Assembly: GCF_001424125.1 (NCBI RefSeq)
Contig: NZ_LMQI01000002.1
Coordinates: forward strand, 124,001 to 188,000
DNA length: 64,000 bases
DNA from: Cellulomonas sp. Leaf395
Lineage (GTDB): Bacteria; Actinomycetota; Actinomycetes; Actinomycetales; Cellulomonadaceae
Reading direction: 5' to 3'
Of this stretch, positions 29,654-39,305 are shown in pieces. Positions within the stretch are counted from its first letter, which is position 1. Each line of letters starts with the position of its first letter. The position numbers and the translations under genes were made by a program. The notes beneath the pieces were generated by a model, which worked only from the letters and a program-made list of their open reading frames with translations, was not told where the DNA came from and did not search any database.

Positions 29654-29687
29654 CGACGCCCCCGAGGAGATCTCCTCGGGGGCGTCG
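29654..29687. terminator. Bidirectional terminator between MFS and rbfA genes
   Basis: GACGCCCCCGAGGAGA and TCTCCTCGGGGGCGTC form a perfect 32-bp palindrome (29655-29686), extended by one C-G pair. It lies between two converging genes and can terminate both transcripts. Confidence 0.85.
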
Positions 29688-29698
29688 TCATGCCGGTG

Positions 29699-30142
29699 TC
29701 AGTCGTCCGACTCGGCGACGTCCTCGTCGGCCTTCTTGTAGGGGTCGGCGTCGCCGGCGAAGCTCGCCTGGGCGGCCAGCGCGGCGACCTCGCGGTCGCG
29801 ACGGGCAGCCTCGAGCAGCGCGGCGTCGAGCTGCGCGGAGGTGTCCGGCAGCGCGTCGAGGTGGAAGTCCAGCGACGGGGTCAGACGGATGCCGGTCTGC
29901 TTGCCCACCTCGGACCGGATGATCCCCTTCGCGCTCTCCAGCGCGGCGGCGGTGTCGGTGCGTGCGGCGTCGTCTCCGAGCACCGTGTAGAACACGTCGG
30001 CGTGCTGGAGGTCACCCGTGACGCGCACGTCGGTCACGGTGACGAAGCCGAGTCGCGGGTCCTTGATCCGGGTGTCGAGCATCTGCGCGACGACCTGCTG
30101 GATGCGCTCGGACAGCTTGCGGGCGCGGGCGGTGTCCGCCAT
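29699..30142 (-). CDS. rbfA: 30S ribosome-binding factor A
   Basis: A 147-residue KH-fold protein that matures the 5' end of 16S rRNA in the 30S subunit. Recognisable elements are [42 protein letters not shown] and the helix [25 protein letters not shown]. The tail after about residue 115 is acidic and rich in Ala and Asp, longer than in E. coli. AAAGGAC lies about 6 nt before the ATG. A long hairpin sits between infB and rbfA, so rbfA may be expressed by read-through or from its own start. Downstream is the terminator shared with the MFS gene. Confidence 0.97.
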   Translation of the reverse strand: MADTARARKLSERIQQVVAQMLDTRIKDPRLGFVTVTDVRVTGDLQHADVFYTVLGDDAARTDTAAALESAKGIIRSEVGKQTGIRLTPSLDFHLDALPDTSAQLDAALLEAARRDREVAALAAQASFAGDADPYKKADEDVAESDD

Positions 30143-30165
30143 CGGCGTTGTCCTTTCGTGGTGAG

Positions 30166-30211
30166 AGACCGCGGGGCGGGCGAGGAGGATTCCTCGCCCG
30201 CCCCGCGGTCT
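30166..30211 (-). terminator. Long hairpin between infB and rbfA
   Basis: A near-perfect stem of about 21 bp starting AGACCGCGGGGCGGG and closing on a 2-4 nt loop lies 13 nt after the infB stop. It is stable enough to end transcription or to protect a processed infB 3' end. No U-run follows. Its position inside an otherwise co-directional pair suggests partial termination rather than a true operon end. Confidence 0.75.
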
Positions 30212-30224
30212 GTTGATCACTGGG

Positions 30225-33113
30225 TCAGGCGCGAGGCTTCTCGCGCATCTCCCAGGTCTCGATGATGTCGCCGGTCTCGACGTCGTTGAACGACCCCAGG
30301 CCGATACCGCACTCGAAGCCCTCGCGGACCTCCGTGGCATCGTCCTTGAACCGCTTGAGCGACTCGATCGACAGGTTGTCGCCGATGACCTTGCCGCCAC
30401 GCGTGATGCGCGCCTTCGAGTTCCGTCGGATGAGGCCCGACCGCACGATCGAGCCGGCGATGTTGCCGAACTTCGACGAGCGGAAGACCTCGCGCACCTC
30501 GGCGGTACCGAGCTGCGTCTCCTCGTACTCGGGCTTGAGCATGCCCTTGAGGGCTGCCTCGACGTCGTCGATCGCCTGGTAGATGACCGAGTAGAAGCGC
30601 ACGTCGACGCCCTCGCGGTCCGCCAGCTCCTCGACGCGCTCCGCGTACTTGACGTTGAACCCGATGATGATCGCCGAGTCGACGGTGGCCAGGTTGACGT
30701 CGTTCTGCGTGATGGCACCCACCCCACGGTGGATGACCCGCAGCTCGACCTCGTCGCCCACGTCGATCTTGAGCAGCGCGTCCTCGAGCGCCTCGACGGC
30801 ACCCGACACGTCGCCCTTGAGGACCAGGTTGAGGGTCTCGACCTTGCCCTGCTGGAGTGCCTGCGTGAAGTCCTCGAGGCTGATGCGCTTGCGACGCTTG
30901 GCCAGGAGTGCGGCACGCTCGGCCGCCTCGCGCTTCTCACCGATCTGGCGAGCGGTGCGGTCGTCCGGCGCCACGATGAACGTGTCGCCAGCGCGGGGGA
31001 CCGAGGTCAGGCCGAGGACCTGGACCGGACGCGACGGACCGGCGATCGTGACCGGCTCGCCGTGCTCGTCGAACATGGCACGGACGCGACCGTAGGCCGT
31101 TCCCGCCACGACGGCGTCGCCGACCTCGAGCGTGCCCGACTGGACCAGCACCGTCGCGACGGCACCGCGGCCCTTGTCGAGGTTGGCCTCGATGGCGACA
31201 CCACGAGCAGCCTTGTCGGCGTTGGCCCGCAGGTCGAGAGCGGCGTCCGCCGTGAGGAGGACCGCCTCGAGGAGCTGGTCGATGCCCTGGTTCTGCTTGG
31301 CGGAGACGTCGACGAACATCGTGTCGCCGCCGTACTCCTCGGCCACCAGGTTGTACTCGGTGAGCTGCTGGCGGATCTTGGCGGGGTTGGCCCCCTCCTT
31401 GTCCACCTTGTTGACCGCGACCACGATCGGCACGCCGGCCGCCTGGGCGTGGTTGAGCGCCTCGATGGTCTGGGGCATCACGCCGTCGTCGGCCGCGACC
31501 ACGAGGATCGCGATGTCGGTCACCTGCGCACCACGGGCACGCATGGCGGTGAACGCCTCGTGGCCCGGGGTGTCGATGAACGTGACGGCACGGTCGAGGC
31601 CCTCGTGCACGGTGTGCACCTGGTAGGCACCGATGTGCTGGGTGATCCCGCCGGCCTCGCCCGCGACGACGTCCGTCTGGCGGATGGCGTCGAGGAGCTT
31701 GGTCTTTCCGTGGTCGACGTGACCCATGACGGTGACGACCGGCGGCCGTGCCGTCAGGTCCTCGTCGCCCTCGGCCTCGAGCTCGGCGTCCAGGTCGATG
31801 TCGAAGGCCCCGAGCAGCTCGCGGTCCTCCTCCTCGGCCGACACCATCTCGATGACGTAGCCGAGCTCGACGGCGAGGGTCCCGAAGGTGTCCTCGTCGA
31901 GCGACTGGGTCGCCGTGGCCATCTCACCGAGGTGGAACAGCACGGTGACCAGCGAGGCCGGGTTGGCGTCGATCTTGTCCGCGAAGTCGTTCAGCGACGA
32001 GCCGTGGCGCAGGCGGACGACGGTCTTGCCGTTGCCGCGCGGGACCTGCACGCCACCCAGCGAGGGGGCCTGCATCTGCTCGAACTCTTGACGCTTCGCG
32101 CGCTTCGACTTGCGGCCACGGACGGGACGACCGCCCGCGCGACCGAACGCACCCTGCGTGCTGCCACGACCGGCACCGCCGGGACGACCGCCACCGCCGC
32201 CGGGACGACCGGCGAAACCGCCACCGCCACCGGGAGCGCCACCGGGCGCACCGCCGCCGCCGCCGGGACGACCGGCGTAACCGCCGCGCGCACCGCCACC
32301 GGCACCGCCGGGGCCACCACGGCCGCCGCCAGGACCAGCAGGACGCTCGCCGGGGCGACCGACACCGCTGGAGGTCTTGCCCGGCATCATCCCCGGGTTG
32401 GGGCGGGGGCCACCGGGACGGGGACCGCCGGGACGGGGACCGCCCGGACGCTCTCCGGCCGAGGCGGCCGGAGCACCCTCGGCGGCGGGACGACGGTCAC
32501 GGTCACCTGGACGCGGCATGCCCTGCGAGGGCGCGAACGGGTTGTTGCCCGGACGCGGCGGACGGGGACCGCCGCCACCGGGGCGCTCGCCCTGGCGGGG
32601 CATGCCCTGGGACGGCGCGAACGGGTTGTTGCCCGGACGAGCGGCAGGCGGGGCCTGACGCGGGCCGGGACGGACGGCCGGGCTCGAGGGACTCGAGGAA
32701 GCAGCCGGTGCCGCGGCGGCCGGGGCCTGCGCGGCGGCCGGGGCCGGGCGCGCGGGAGCCGGACGTGCCGGGGCGGAGGTTGCCGGAGCCGGTGCCTGCG
32801 GGGCTGCCGGCGCGGCAGCCGCTGCAGGCGCAGGCCGGGGGGCCTCGACCGGTGCAGCGGGTGCGGGTGCTGTGGGGGCGGCAGCGGCCGGGGCGGGCGC
32901 CGGGCGTGCCGGTGCCTTCGGGGCGGGTGCTGCTGCAGGGGCGGAACCTCCGCCACCGACCGGGTAGGTGTCCCGCAGCTTGCGGACGACCGGCGGTTCG
33001 ATGGTCGAGGATGCCGAGCGGACGAATTCACCGAACTCGTTCAGCTTGGTCATGATGGTCTTGCTGTCGACCCCGAGCTCTTTGGCGAGCTCGTAGACGC
33101 GGACCTTGGCCAC
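30225..33113 (-). CDS. infB: Translation initiation factor IF-2
   Basis: A 962-residue GTPase that places initiator tRNA on the 30S subunit. The N-terminal helix ([20 protein letters not shown]) is followed by a long disordered Ala/Pro and then Gly/Arg-rich region (about 60-340), including two copies of [15 protein letters not shown]. The GTPase domain has G1 [13 protein letters not shown]3 DTPGHEAF and G4 NKVDK (about 465-590), followed by domains II-IV ending [12 protein letters not shown]. The GTG has AGGAGAG 5 nt upstream. The leader upstream contains a chain of mini-ORFs and a hairpin. It sits in the nusA-rnpM-infB-rbfA cluster. Confidence 0.98.
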   Translation of the reverse strand: MAKVRVYELAKELGVDSKTIMTKLNEFGEFVRSASSTIEPPVVRKLRDTYPVGGGGSAPAAAPAPKAPARPAPAPAAAAPTAPAPAAPVEAPRPAPAAAAAPAAPQAPAPATSAPARPAPARPAPAAAQAPAAAAPAASSSPSSPAVRPGPRQAPPAARPGNNPFAPSQGMPRQGERPGGGGPRPPRPGNNPFAPSQGMPRPGDRDRRPAAEGAPAASAGERPGGPRPGGPRPGGPRPNPGMMPGKTSSGVGRPGERPAGPGGGRGGPGGAGGGARGGYAGRPGGGGGAPGGAPGGGGGFAGRPGGGGGRPGGAGRGSTQGAFGRAGGRPVRGRKSKRAKRQEFEQMQAPSLGGVQVPRGNGKTVVRLRHGSSLNDFADKIDANPASLVTVLFHLGEMATATQSLDEDTFGTLAVELGYVIEMVSAEEEDRELLGAFDIDLDAELEAEGDEDLTARPPVVTVMGHVDHGKTKLLDAIRQTDVVAGEAGGITQHIGAYQVHTVHEGLDRAVTFIDTPGHEAFTAMRARGAQVTDIAILVVAADDGVMPQTIEALNHAQAAGVPIVVAVNKVDKEGANPAKIRQQLTEYNLVAEEYGGDTMFVDVSAKQNQGIDQLLEAVLLTADAALDLRANADKAARGVAIEANLDKGRGAVATVLVQSGTLEVGDAVVAGTAYGRVRAMFDEHGEPVTIAGPSRPVQVLGLTSVPRAGDTFIVAPDDRTARQIGEKREAAERAALLAKRRKRISLEDFTQALQQGKVETLNLVLKGDVSGAVEALEDALLKIDVGDEVELRVIHRGVGAITQNDVNLATVDSAIIIGFNVKYAERVEELADREGVDVRFYSVIYQAIDDVEAALKGMLKPEYEETQLGTAEVREVFRSSKFGNIAGSIVRSGLIRRNSKARITRGGKVIGDNLSIESLKRFKDDATEVREGFECGIGLGSFNDVETGDIIETWEMREKPRA

Positions 33114-33127
33114 ATCTCTCCTGTCTC

Positions 33128-33151
33128 GGTCCGCCCGGACAGGGTCGGACC
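33128..33151 (-). promoter_or_regulatory. Hairpin in the infB leader, next to the ribosome-binding site
   Basis: GGTCCG and CGGACC form a 6-bp stem with a 12-nt loop, ending 14 nt before the infB GTG. It lies directly after the last mini-ORF stop and could affect ribosome re-initiation. Function is inferred. Confidence 0.5.
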
Positions 33152-33155
33152 GTCG

Positions 33156-33212
33156 TTAGTGCTGGGTACTCATCGCTGGGTACTCATCGGTGCGTGCTCA
33201 TCGGGCAGCCAT
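33156..33212 (-). other. Chain of four overlapping mini-ORFs (MAAR, MSTHR, MSTQR, MSTQH) in the infB leader
   Basis: On the infB-sense strand four complete frames follow each other: 33212-33198 (MAAR), 33201-33184 (MSTHR), 33187-33170 (MSTQR) and 33173-33156 (MSTQH, ending TAA). Each stop codon overlaps the next start as ATGA. The first is preceded by GGAAG at 5 nt, a usable ribosome-binding site. The last three derive from 14-nt tandem units GATGAGTACCCAGC, two perfect and one with 11 of 14 matches. Translation of the chain would deliver ribosomes to about 42 nt before the infB GTG. The frames are directly visible; translation is not shown. Confidence 0.6.
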
Positions 33213-33261
33213 CGGCTTCCAACCCGCTTTCCGTATCGACGATCGGCCTCGCCGCCGGGAA

Positions 33262-33552
33262 CTACCCGACGACGTCCTGCTCCTGCTGCTCCTCGAGGTG
33301 GCGGTGCACCGCGCTCGTGCCGGGCTGCCCCGCAACTCGCAGGGCGCGCCCGAACGCTCGCCGGCGTTCGGCCTTCTCGAGACATCCAGGATCGGGGTGC
33401 AGCCATGCCCCCCTGCCCGGCATCCGGCGACCGACATCCACGAGAAGAACGGCGGGGCTCCCGCCTGCACTCTCCTGGACAGCGACCACCCTCAGCAGGG
33501 CTGACCTCGGGCCGGTGGCTCGGCACCCCACGCACGTGCGCAGCGGACCCAT
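33262..33552 (-). CDS. rnpM: RNase P modulator RnpM (YlxR, DUF448)
   Basis: A 96-residue RNA-binding protein of the YlxR family, reported in firmicutes to bind and modulate RNase P. The signature is RTCVGCRATGPRSALLRVVA (about residues 5-24), followed by the Gly-rich loop VGRRMPGRGAWLHPDPGCLE and a basic helix KAERRRAFGRAL. The C-terminus is Gln/Glu-rich. I chose the ATG at 33552 directly before the conserved core; an upstream frame to 33672 adds Arg-rich residues not typical of the family. There is no good Shine-Dalgarno sequence, and a hairpin lies just before the ATG. It sits between nusA and infB as usual. Confidence 0.93.
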   Translation of the reverse strand: MGPLRTCVGCRATGPRSALLRVVAVQESAGGSPAVLLVDVGRRMPGRGAWLHPDPGCLEKAERRRAFGRALRVAGQPGTSAVHRHLEEQQEQDVVG

Positions 33553-33557
33553 GCCAG

Positions 33558-33607
33558 AGACACGTTCGAGTGTCTGTGGGGTCCGCCGGCTCGACGGGAG
33601 GAGCCGG
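33558..33607 (-). promoter_or_regulatory. Two small hairpins between nusA and rnpM
   Basis: AGACAC/GTGTCT (33558-33575, 6-nt loop) and CCGGCTC/GAGCCGG (33586-33607) occur in the 116-nt gap between nusA and rnpM. The first ends only 5 nt before the rnpM ATG and could limit access to a start that lacks a clear Shine-Dalgarno sequence. Neither is followed by a U-run. Confidence 0.45.
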
Positions 33608-33668
33608 ACATCCGGCCCAGCCGCAGCAAGTCTACCGCGCCGCGGCTCCGGCGGCGTCACACGTGAGG

Positions 33669-34739
33669 TCACTCACTGCCGTCCCCACCGTCGTCGGCAC
33701 CCTGGGCTGCGTGCGACGCGTTCTCGCGCTCCCCCGGGACCTCGGCGTCCGAACGGATGTCGATGCGCCACCCGGTCAGCTTGGCGGCGAGGCGAGCGTT
33801 CTGCCCCTCCTTGCCGATGGCGAGCGACAGCTGGTAGTCCGGCACGATCACGCGCGCCGAGCGCGCCTCGGGGTCGACGACGGTCACGGAGAGCACCCGG
33901 GCAGGAGACAGGGCGTGGGCGATCATCTCCGCCGGGTCGTCGGCGTGGTCGACGATGTCGATCTTCTCGCCGTGCAGCTCGGCCATGACGGCACGCACGC
34001 GGCCGCCCATCGGGCCGATGCAGGCGCCCTTGGCGTTCACGCCGGCGACGGTCGCACGGACGGACATCTTGGTGCGGTGGCCGGCCTCGCGCGCCATCGC
34101 GGTGATCTCGACGGTGCCGTCGGCGACCTCGGGCACCTCGAGCTCGAACAGCTTGCGCACGAGGTTCGGGTGCGAGCGGGACAGGGTCACCTGCGGGCCA
34201 CGCTGGCCGCGGGCGACCTCGAGGACGTAGCCGCGGATCCGGTCGCCGTGGACGTACTCCTCGCCGGGGACCTGTTCGTGCGCGGGCAGGACCGCCTCGG
34301 TGCCACCGACGTCGATGAGTACGGTGCGGGGGTCACGCCCCTGCTGGATGACCCCGCCGAGGACCTCGCCCTCCTTGCCGCGGAAGGCGCCGAGCACCTG
34401 GTCGTCCTCGGCGTCGCGCAGGCGCTGCACGATGACCTGGCGGGCTGTCGCGGTCGCGATGCGCCCGAAACCGTCCGGGGTGTCGTCGAACTCGGGGCCG
34501 TCGGGCCCGGGCGGCGGCATGATGCCCTCGTCGTCGGGCTCACCCACGGGTGCGGCCTCGCGCGCCCACACCGTCACGTGCCCGGTCTTGCGGTCCACCT
34601 CGACCCGCGCCCGCGTCTGCGCGCCCGGCGTGCGGTGGTAGGCGGACAGCAGCGCCTGCTCGATCGCGGAGACCAGCACGTCGAGGCTGATCTCCCGTTC
34701 GCGCTCGAGCAGCCGCAGCGTCTGCATGTCGATGTCCAT
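33669..34739 (-). CDS. nusA: Transcription termination/antitermination factor NusA
   Basis: A 356-residue RNA-polymerase-associated factor controlling pausing, termination and antitermination. The N-terminal domain (about 1-130) has [20 protein letters not shown], an S1 domain follows ([18 protein letters not shown], about 135-200), and then two KH domains ([25 protein letters not shown] and [21 protein letters not shown]). The gammaproteobacterial acidic repeats are absent, as normal in actinobacteria. The ATG begins one nucleotide after the rimP stop (TGAGATG), so rimP and nusA are coupled. Confidence 0.97.
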   Translation of the reverse strand: MDIDMQTLRLLEREREISLDVLVSAIEQALLSAYHRTPGAQTRARVEVDRKTGHVTVWAREAAPVGEPDDEGIMPPPGPDGPEFDDTPDGFGRIATATARQVIVQRLRDAEDDQVLGAFRGKEGEVLGGVIQQGRDPRTVLIDVGGTEAVLPAHEQVPGEEYVHGDRIRGYVLEVARGQRGPQVTLSRSHPNLVRKLFELEVPEVADGTVEITAMAREAGHRTKMSVRATVAGVNAKGACIGPMGGRVRAVMAELHGEKIDIVDHADDPAEMIAHALSPARVLSVTVVDPEARSARVIVPDYQLSLAIGKEGQNARLAAKLTGWRIDIRSDAEVPGERENASHAAQGADDGGDGSE

Positions 34740-34740
34740 C

Positions 34741-35322
34741 TCAGCTCTCCTTGCCGGCAGCGGCGTCGTGGCCGGCTATCTCGTCTTGGTCCACGTCGTC
34801 CACAGGGCCGATGCCCGACAGGTCCACCTCGACGTGCGCGTGGCGCACCTCCGACAGGGACACACGGACGGGCTCGCCCACCACCGGCTTGCGACCCTTG
34901 AGCCCCGGTGTCACAGGCACCACGACGATCGAGTCGTCGGGCCCCGAGCGGTCCACCTCGGTCAGCCGGCCGGCCAGCGACCCGCCGTCCGACAGCGTCA
35001 CGGTGACCGTGCGCCCCACCGCGTGCGTGAAGTGACGGCGCTGCGTCAGAGGGCGGTCGACGCCGGGGCTCATCACGTCGAGGGTGTACTCACCGACGAT
35101 GACGTCGGCAGCGTCCAGGGCGTCGGAGACGGCACGGGTGGCCTCCGCCACGCGGTCGAGGTCCAGGCCGCCCTCGTCGTCCTCCGTCACGTCGAGGACC
35201 ACCTCGACGACGGAGCGCGAGCCTGCCTTGCGCACCGTGACGTCCTCGAGCACGAGTCCCACGTCCGCGACAGCCGGCTCCACGACGTGCCGGACCCGCT
35301 CTGCGTGCGCTGGCGCGACCAT
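34741..35322 (-). CDS. rimP: Ribosome maturation factor RimP
   Basis: A 193-residue 30S assembly factor. The N-terminal half has [22 protein letters not shown] and a catalytic-like acidic helix [15 protein letters not shown]; the motif [16 protein letters not shown] is diagnostic. The C-terminal half is an SH3-like barrel. AGGAGG lies 5 nt before the ATG at 35322, so a longer in-frame start at 35391 is unlikely. The acidic tail (DDVDQDE) is common in actinobacterial RimP. It is the first gene of the rimP-nusA-rnpM-infB-rbfA series, and its promoter should lie in the 129-nt gap shared with the divergent DUF4439 gene. Confidence 0.96.
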   Translation of the reverse strand: MVAPAHAERVRHVVEPAVADVGLVLEDVTVRKAGSRSVVEVVLDVTEDDEGGLDLDRVAEATRAVSDALDAADVIVGEYTLDVMSPGVDRPLTQRRHFTHAVGRTVTVTLSDGGSLAGRLTEVDRSGPDDSIVVVPVTPGLKGRKPVVGEPVRVSLSEVRHAHVEVDLSGIGPVDDVDQDEIAGHDAAAGKES

Positions 35323-35451
35323 GTCAGCCTCCTGTCGGTCCAGCGGGTCGTCGGCGAGCGACGTTGCGACCCTGTGATGTTGTGGGACCACAGTAACGAG
35401 TCCGGGCGTGCCCGACGGCCGCGGCCCCTCGGCATGGCAGGATCACCGGCG

Positions 35452-36522
35452 ATGAGCGTGGACGAGAACCCTGCAGGCCACCGGGATCACGCGCGCCCGA
35501 CTCGCTCGATCGCGCGCGCGCTGGCCGCGGCAGTGACGGTTCTCACGCTCGCCGCCTGCGGTCTGCGGGTGGAGACACCACCGCCCGTCGAGCCGAGCCC
35601 CGACGCCGTCGAGCAGGTCCGTGCCCGGACGGTCGCCGACTCGCTTGCGCTCTCGGCCGCGGCGACAGCGGCCGTGCTGCTCCCCGACGGCGCGGTCGAG
35701 CCGGTCGCTCCGGTGCTGGCGGACGTGACCAGCTTCTCCGACCAGCACGCCGACCAGCTGGGCGGCGTGTACGTGTCCGGGCTGCCGGCACCGACGGACT
35801 CCCCCACCGCGACCGGCGCGCCGACGACCGCCTCCGTGGCCGAGGTGCTCGAGGAGCTGGGAACGGCGACCCGGACCGCCCTCGCGGACGCGGACGCGGT
35901 GACCGACGGCCCCCTCGCACGGCTCGTCGCCTCGGTCGCGACCGCCCGCGGGGAGCTGGCCACGCGCCTCGCCGCGGCTACCGGGGTCGAGGTGCCGTCG
36001 CTGGTCCCCGACGAGGTGCCACCCACCGACCCGGCTCCGAGCCCGACGAGCACGACCAGCACGGCGAGCCCGACGCCGACCTCCGGCATCGCCGGGATGA
36101 GCACCGATGACGTCGGCGTACTGGCGTTCGTGCACGACGAGGCCGGGTACGGCTTCGAGGTGATCGCCGCCAAGCTCTCGGGAGACCAGCGCTCCGCGGC
36201 GCTCGCGACGGCGACCGCGCACCGCGACCGGAGCGAGGACTGGGCGGCCGCTGCCGGCATCGACGGCTCCGCGCTGGACCCGCGGCGCGCGTCGTACACG
36301 CTGCCCGCCGGGCTCGAGGACCCCGCGGTCTCCAGCGCTCTGGCCCGCACGCTCGAGACCTCGATCGCCGACGCGCACGCCAACGCGGTCGCCCTGGCCG
36401 ACCCCGGTCACCGGTCGACGCTCATCGACGGCCTGCGCCGCGGCACGGTCGACGCTGCCGCGTGGGGCGCCACACCGGTCCCGTTCCCGGGTCTGCCGGA
36501 ACGCGCCCAGCAGCCCGGCTAG
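35452..36522 (+). CDS. DUF4439 ferritin-like lipoprotein
   Basis: A 356-residue exported lipoprotein. After a hydrophilic N-terminus comes a hydrophobic core and the lipobox LTLAACG (about residues 30-36; Cys is the lipid site). The central part is Ala-rich and helical, and a low-complexity Pro/Thr/Ser linker (about 190-215) leads to the C-terminal four-helix domain annotated DUF4439, with VGVLAFVHDEAGYGFEVIAAKL and HRDRSEDWAAAAG. Conserved Glu and His residues resemble ferritin-like folds, but metal binding is unproven. CAGGAT lies 8 nt before the ATG. It stands between proS and rimP, its usual actinobacterial place, in opposite orientation to both. Confidence 0.86.
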   Translation: MSVDENPAGHRDHARPTRSIARALAAAVTVLTLAACGLRVETPPPVEPSPDAVEQVRARTVADSLALSAAATAAVLLPDGAVEPVAPVLADVTSFSDQHADQLGGVYVSGLPAPTDSPTATGAPTTASVAEVLEELGTATRTALADADAVTDGPLARLVASVATARGELATRLAAATGVEVPSLVPDEVPPTDPAPSPTSTTSTASPTPTSGIAGMSTDDVGVLAFVHDEAGYGFEVIAAKLSGDQRSAALATATAHRDRSEDWAAAAGIDGSALDPRRASYTLPAGLEDPAVSSALARTLETSIADAHANAVALADPGHRSTLIDGLRRGTVDAAAWGATPVPFPGLPERAQQPG

Positions 36523-36544
36523 GTGTGCTCGGCCGGGTGCGGCT

Positions 36545-38341
36545 TCAGGCCGTGAGCAGCTCCGCCACGAGGGCCGACACCCGGTCGGCCGCCTCGGTGA
36601 CGGCCACCTGCTCGGCCGTCCCGCCGACCCGCGGACGGACCTCGACGACGCCCTCGGCCAGGCCGCGGCCGACGACGACCACCAGCGGGACACCGAGGAG
36701 CTCCGCATCGGCGAACTTCACGCCGGGCGAGACCTTGCCGGGTCGGTCGTCGTAGAGCACCTCGACGCCACGCGACGACAGCTCGGTGGCGAGCGCGTCC
36801 GCAGCCTCGAACACGGCCGGGTCCTTGCCCGTGGCGACGACGTGCACGTGCGCAGGGGCCACGTGCGCCGGCCAGGCCAGCCCGCGCTCGTCGTTGTTCG
36901 CCTCGGCGAGTGCGGCGAGCACGCGGGTGACACCCACGCCGTAGGAGCCCATCGTCACCACCTGCGCCTTGCCGTTCTGGTCCAGCACCGTGAGGCCGAG
37001 CGCCTGGGCGTACTTGCGCCCGAGCGCGAAGATGTGGCCGATCTCGATGCCGCGCGCGAGCTCGAGCGGTCCGGAACCGTCCGGTGCCGGGTCCCCGGCG
37101 CGGACCTCGGCCGCCTCGACCGTGCCGTCCGCAGTGAAGTCCCGGCCGGCGACGAGGTCGAACACGTGCTTGCCGTGCTCGTTGGCGCCGGTGATCCACC
37201 GGGTGCCCGCCACGACGCGCGGGTCAAGCAGGTAGCGGATGGCAGTGCGCTCGGCACCGTCGGCGACAGGGACGTTCGGGCCGAGGACCTCGGGTCCGAG
37301 GTACCCGCGAACGAGCTCCGGGTGCGGTGCGAAGTCGGCGTCGCCGGCGGCCTCCACCTCGGCCGGCGCGACGGCCGCCTCGAGGCGCTTGAGGTCCACC
37401 TCGCGGTCGCCAGGCAGGCCGACGACGAGCAGCTCGCGCTCACCGCTCGGGTGGACGAGGGCCAGGACGACGTTCTTGAGCGTGTCGGCTGCGGTCCAGG
37501 GCCGGTCCGGGCGCGCGAACTTCTCGTTGGCGACGGCGACGAGGGTGTCGATGGTCGGGGTGTCCGGGGTGTCCTCGACGTGGGCCGCCGGGGCGTCGTC
37601 GAAGGGGATGTCGTCGGGGACGACAGTCGTCACCGCCTCGACGTTCGCTGAGTAGCCGCCCGGCGAGCGCACGAAGGTGTCCTCGCCGATCGGGGTCGGC
37701 GTGAGGAACTCCTCGGAGCGCGAGCCACCCATGGCGCCGGACGTGGCCGCGACGACGACGTACTCGAGTCCGAGCCTGGTGAAGATGCGCTCGTAGGCGT
37801 CGCGCTGCGCCTGGTACGAGGCCTCGAGCCCGGCGTCGTCGACGTCGAAGGAGTAGGCGTCCTTCATGATGAACTCGCGTCCGCGCATGAGGCCGGCGCG
37901 CGGACGCGCCTCGTCGCGGTACTTCGTCTGGATCTGGAAGAGCGTGAGCGGCAGGTCCTTGTACGACGAGTACAGGTCCTTGACCAGCAGCGTGAACATC
38001 TCCTCGTGCGTGGGCGCGAGCAGGTAGTCACCGCCCCTGCGGTCCTTCAGCCGGAAGATGTTCGGCCCGTACTCGCTCCAGCGGCCCGTGGCCTCGTACG
38101 GCTCCTTGGGCAGCAGCGCGGGGAAGTGGACCTCCTGCGCGCCGGCCGCGGCCATCTCCTCGCGGACGACCTGCTCCACCTTGGCCAGCACCCGCAGACC
38201 CAGCGGCAGCCAGGTGTAGATGCCGGGGGCGGCCCGGCGGATGTAGCCCGCGCGCACGAGCAGACGGTGGCTGGCGACCTCGGCGTCGACCGGGTCCTCA
38301 CGCAGAGTGCGGAAGAAGAGCTGGGACAGGCGGATGAGCAT
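36545..38341 (-). CDS. proS: Proline--tRNA ligase (bacterial type)
   Basis: A 598-residue class II synthetase. Motif 1 lies in [20 protein letters not shown], motif 2 in [20 protein letters not shown], the editing INS domain occupies about residues 225-400 ([17 protein letters not shown]), motif 3 is around [15 protein letters not shown], and the anticodon-binding domain covers the last 110 residues ([21 protein letters not shown]). The INS domain hydrolyses mischarged alanyl-tRNA(Pro). TACGCT sits exactly 6 nt before the ATG, with no Shine-Dalgarno; a leaderless start is likely, which argues against the in-frame extension to 38635. Confidence 0.97.
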   Translation of the reverse strand: MLIRLSQLFFRTLREDPVDAEVASHRLLVRAGYIRRAAPGIYTWLPLGLRVLAKVEQVVREEMAAAGAQEVHFPALLPKEPYEATGRWSEYGPNIFRLKDRRGGDYLLAPTHEEMFTLLVKDLYSSYKDLPLTLFQIQTKYRDEARPRAGLMRGREFIMKDAYSFDVDDAGLEASYQAQRDAYERIFTRLGLEYVVVAATSGAMGGSRSEEFLTPTPIGEDTFVRSPGGYSANVEAVTTVVPDDIPFDDAPAAHVEDTPDTPTIDTLVAVANEKFARPDRPWTAADTLKNVVLALVHPSGERELLVVGLPGDREVDLKRLEAAVAPAEVEAAGDADFAPHPELVRGYLGPEVLGPNVPVADGAERTAIRYLLDPRVVAGTRWITGANEHGKHVFDLVAGRDFTADGTVEAAEVRAGDPAPDGSGPLELARGIEIGHIFALGRKYAQALGLTVLDQNGKAQVVTMGSYGVGVTRVLAALAEANNDERGLAWPAHVAPAHVHVVATGKDPAVFEAADALATELSSRGVEVLYDDRPGKVSPGVKFADAELLGVPLVVVVGRGLAEGVVEVRPRVGGTAEQVAVTEAADRVSALVAELLTA

Positions 38342-38407
38342 GTGAGGAGCGTAGTTGCCCGCTCGATGTGACTCGCACGAGATTCCGGCGTACGCCACGA
38401 TGGGGCC

Positions 38408-39298
38408 GTGCCAGAGCTGCCCGAGGTGGAGGCGCTCGCGCAGTTCCTGCGCGGGCGGACGGACGGCCATGTCGTGACCGAGGTGTCGATCGGCGCGATC
38501 AGCGCGCTGAAGACGTTCCGGCCACCGCCCGACGCGCTGGTCGGCGGCACCGTGATCGACGCGCAGCGGCACGGCAAGTGGTTGGACCTCATGGTCGCGA
38601 CGCCCACGGGTGAGCCACTGCACCTGATCTGGCACCTGTCGCGCGCCGGGTGGGTGCGCTGGTCGGAGCAGCTGTCGACCAACCCTGTCCGGCCCGGCAA
38701 GTCACCGCTCGCGCTGCGCGTCCGCCTCGACGACGGCTCCGGCTTCGACCTGACCGAGGCGGGCACCCGCAAACGGCTCGCGGTGCACGTCGTCGAGGAC
38801 CCGACCGACGTCGCACAGATCGCGTCGCTGGGCGTGGAGCCGCTGTCCGACGAGTTCACGGAGGACCGCCTGGCCGAGCTGCTCGCGTCGCGCAACCAGC
38901 AGGTCAAAGGCCTGCTGCGCGACCAGGGGACGATCGCGGGGATCGGCAACGCGTACTCGGACGAGATCCTGCTCGCGGCCAGGATGAGCCCGTTCGCGAT
39001 GACGAGGTCGTTCGACGCGGACCGCACCCGGATCCTCTGGGAGGCGATCCGCGAGGTGCTCACCGGTGCCGTCGAGTCGGCGTCGGGAAAGCCCGCGGCC
39101 GAGCTCAAGGACGCCAAACGCCGCGGCATGAAGGTGCACGGGCGGACGGGTCAGCCGTGCCCGGGGTGGGACGACGTGCCCTGCGGGGACACGGTGCACG
39201 AGGTGTCGTTCGCGGACTCGTCCCTGCAGTACTGCCCCACCTGCCAGACCGGCGGCAAGCCGCTCGCCGACCGGCGGATGTCCCGGCTCCTGCGCTGA
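38408..39298 (+). CDS. Fpg/Nei-family DNA glycosylase
   Basis: A 296-residue bifunctional glycosylase/AP lyase for oxidised bases. The catalytic N-terminal proline is in PELPEVEAL; the helix-two-turn-helix has [30 protein letters not shown]; and the C-terminal zinc finger is intact, with cysteines in [10 protein letters not shown] and [20 protein letters not shown]. The lesion-recognition residues place it in the general actinobacterial Fpg/Nei2 group; whether it prefers 8-oxoguanine or oxidised pyrimidines is not clear. The GTG is preceded by CACGAT at 6 nt. It is divergent from proS. Confidence 0.95.
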   Translation: MPELPEVEALAQFLRGRTDGHVVTEVSIGAISALKTFRPPPDALVGGTVIDAQRHGKWLDLMVATPTGEPLHLIWHLSRAGWVRWSEQLSTNPVRPGKSPLALRVRLDDGSGFDLTEAGTRKRLAVHVVEDPTDVAQIASLGVEPLSDEFTEDRLAELLASRNQQVKGLLRDQGTIAGIGNAYSDEILLAARMSPFAMTRSFDADRTRILWEAIREVLTGAVESASGKPAAELKDAKRRGMKVHGRTGQPCPGWDDVPCGDTVHEVSFADSSLQYCPTCQTGGKPLADRRMSRLLR

Positions 39299-39305
39299 GG
39301 CGCGT

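Noticed and set aside
32130..32680. Dense GGC/CCG-type repeats, first suspected as a minisatellite or repeat array
   Set aside because: They encode the Gly/Pro/Arg-rich disordered N-terminal region of IF-2, including the duplicated [15 protein letters not shown], which is normal for actinobacterial IF-2.
33161..33188. Start of a CRISPR-like repeat array
   Set aside because: The units are 14 bp, directly tandem without spacers, and only two to three copies exist; they are explained as the infB mini-ORF repeats.
30213..34901. Very long plus-strand open frame opposite infB, rnpM and nusA
   Set aside because: It is antisense to well-recognised genes over its whole length and reads as Arg/Asp/Leu/Gly-biased low-complexity sequence. 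High GC content makes stop codons rare in this frame.
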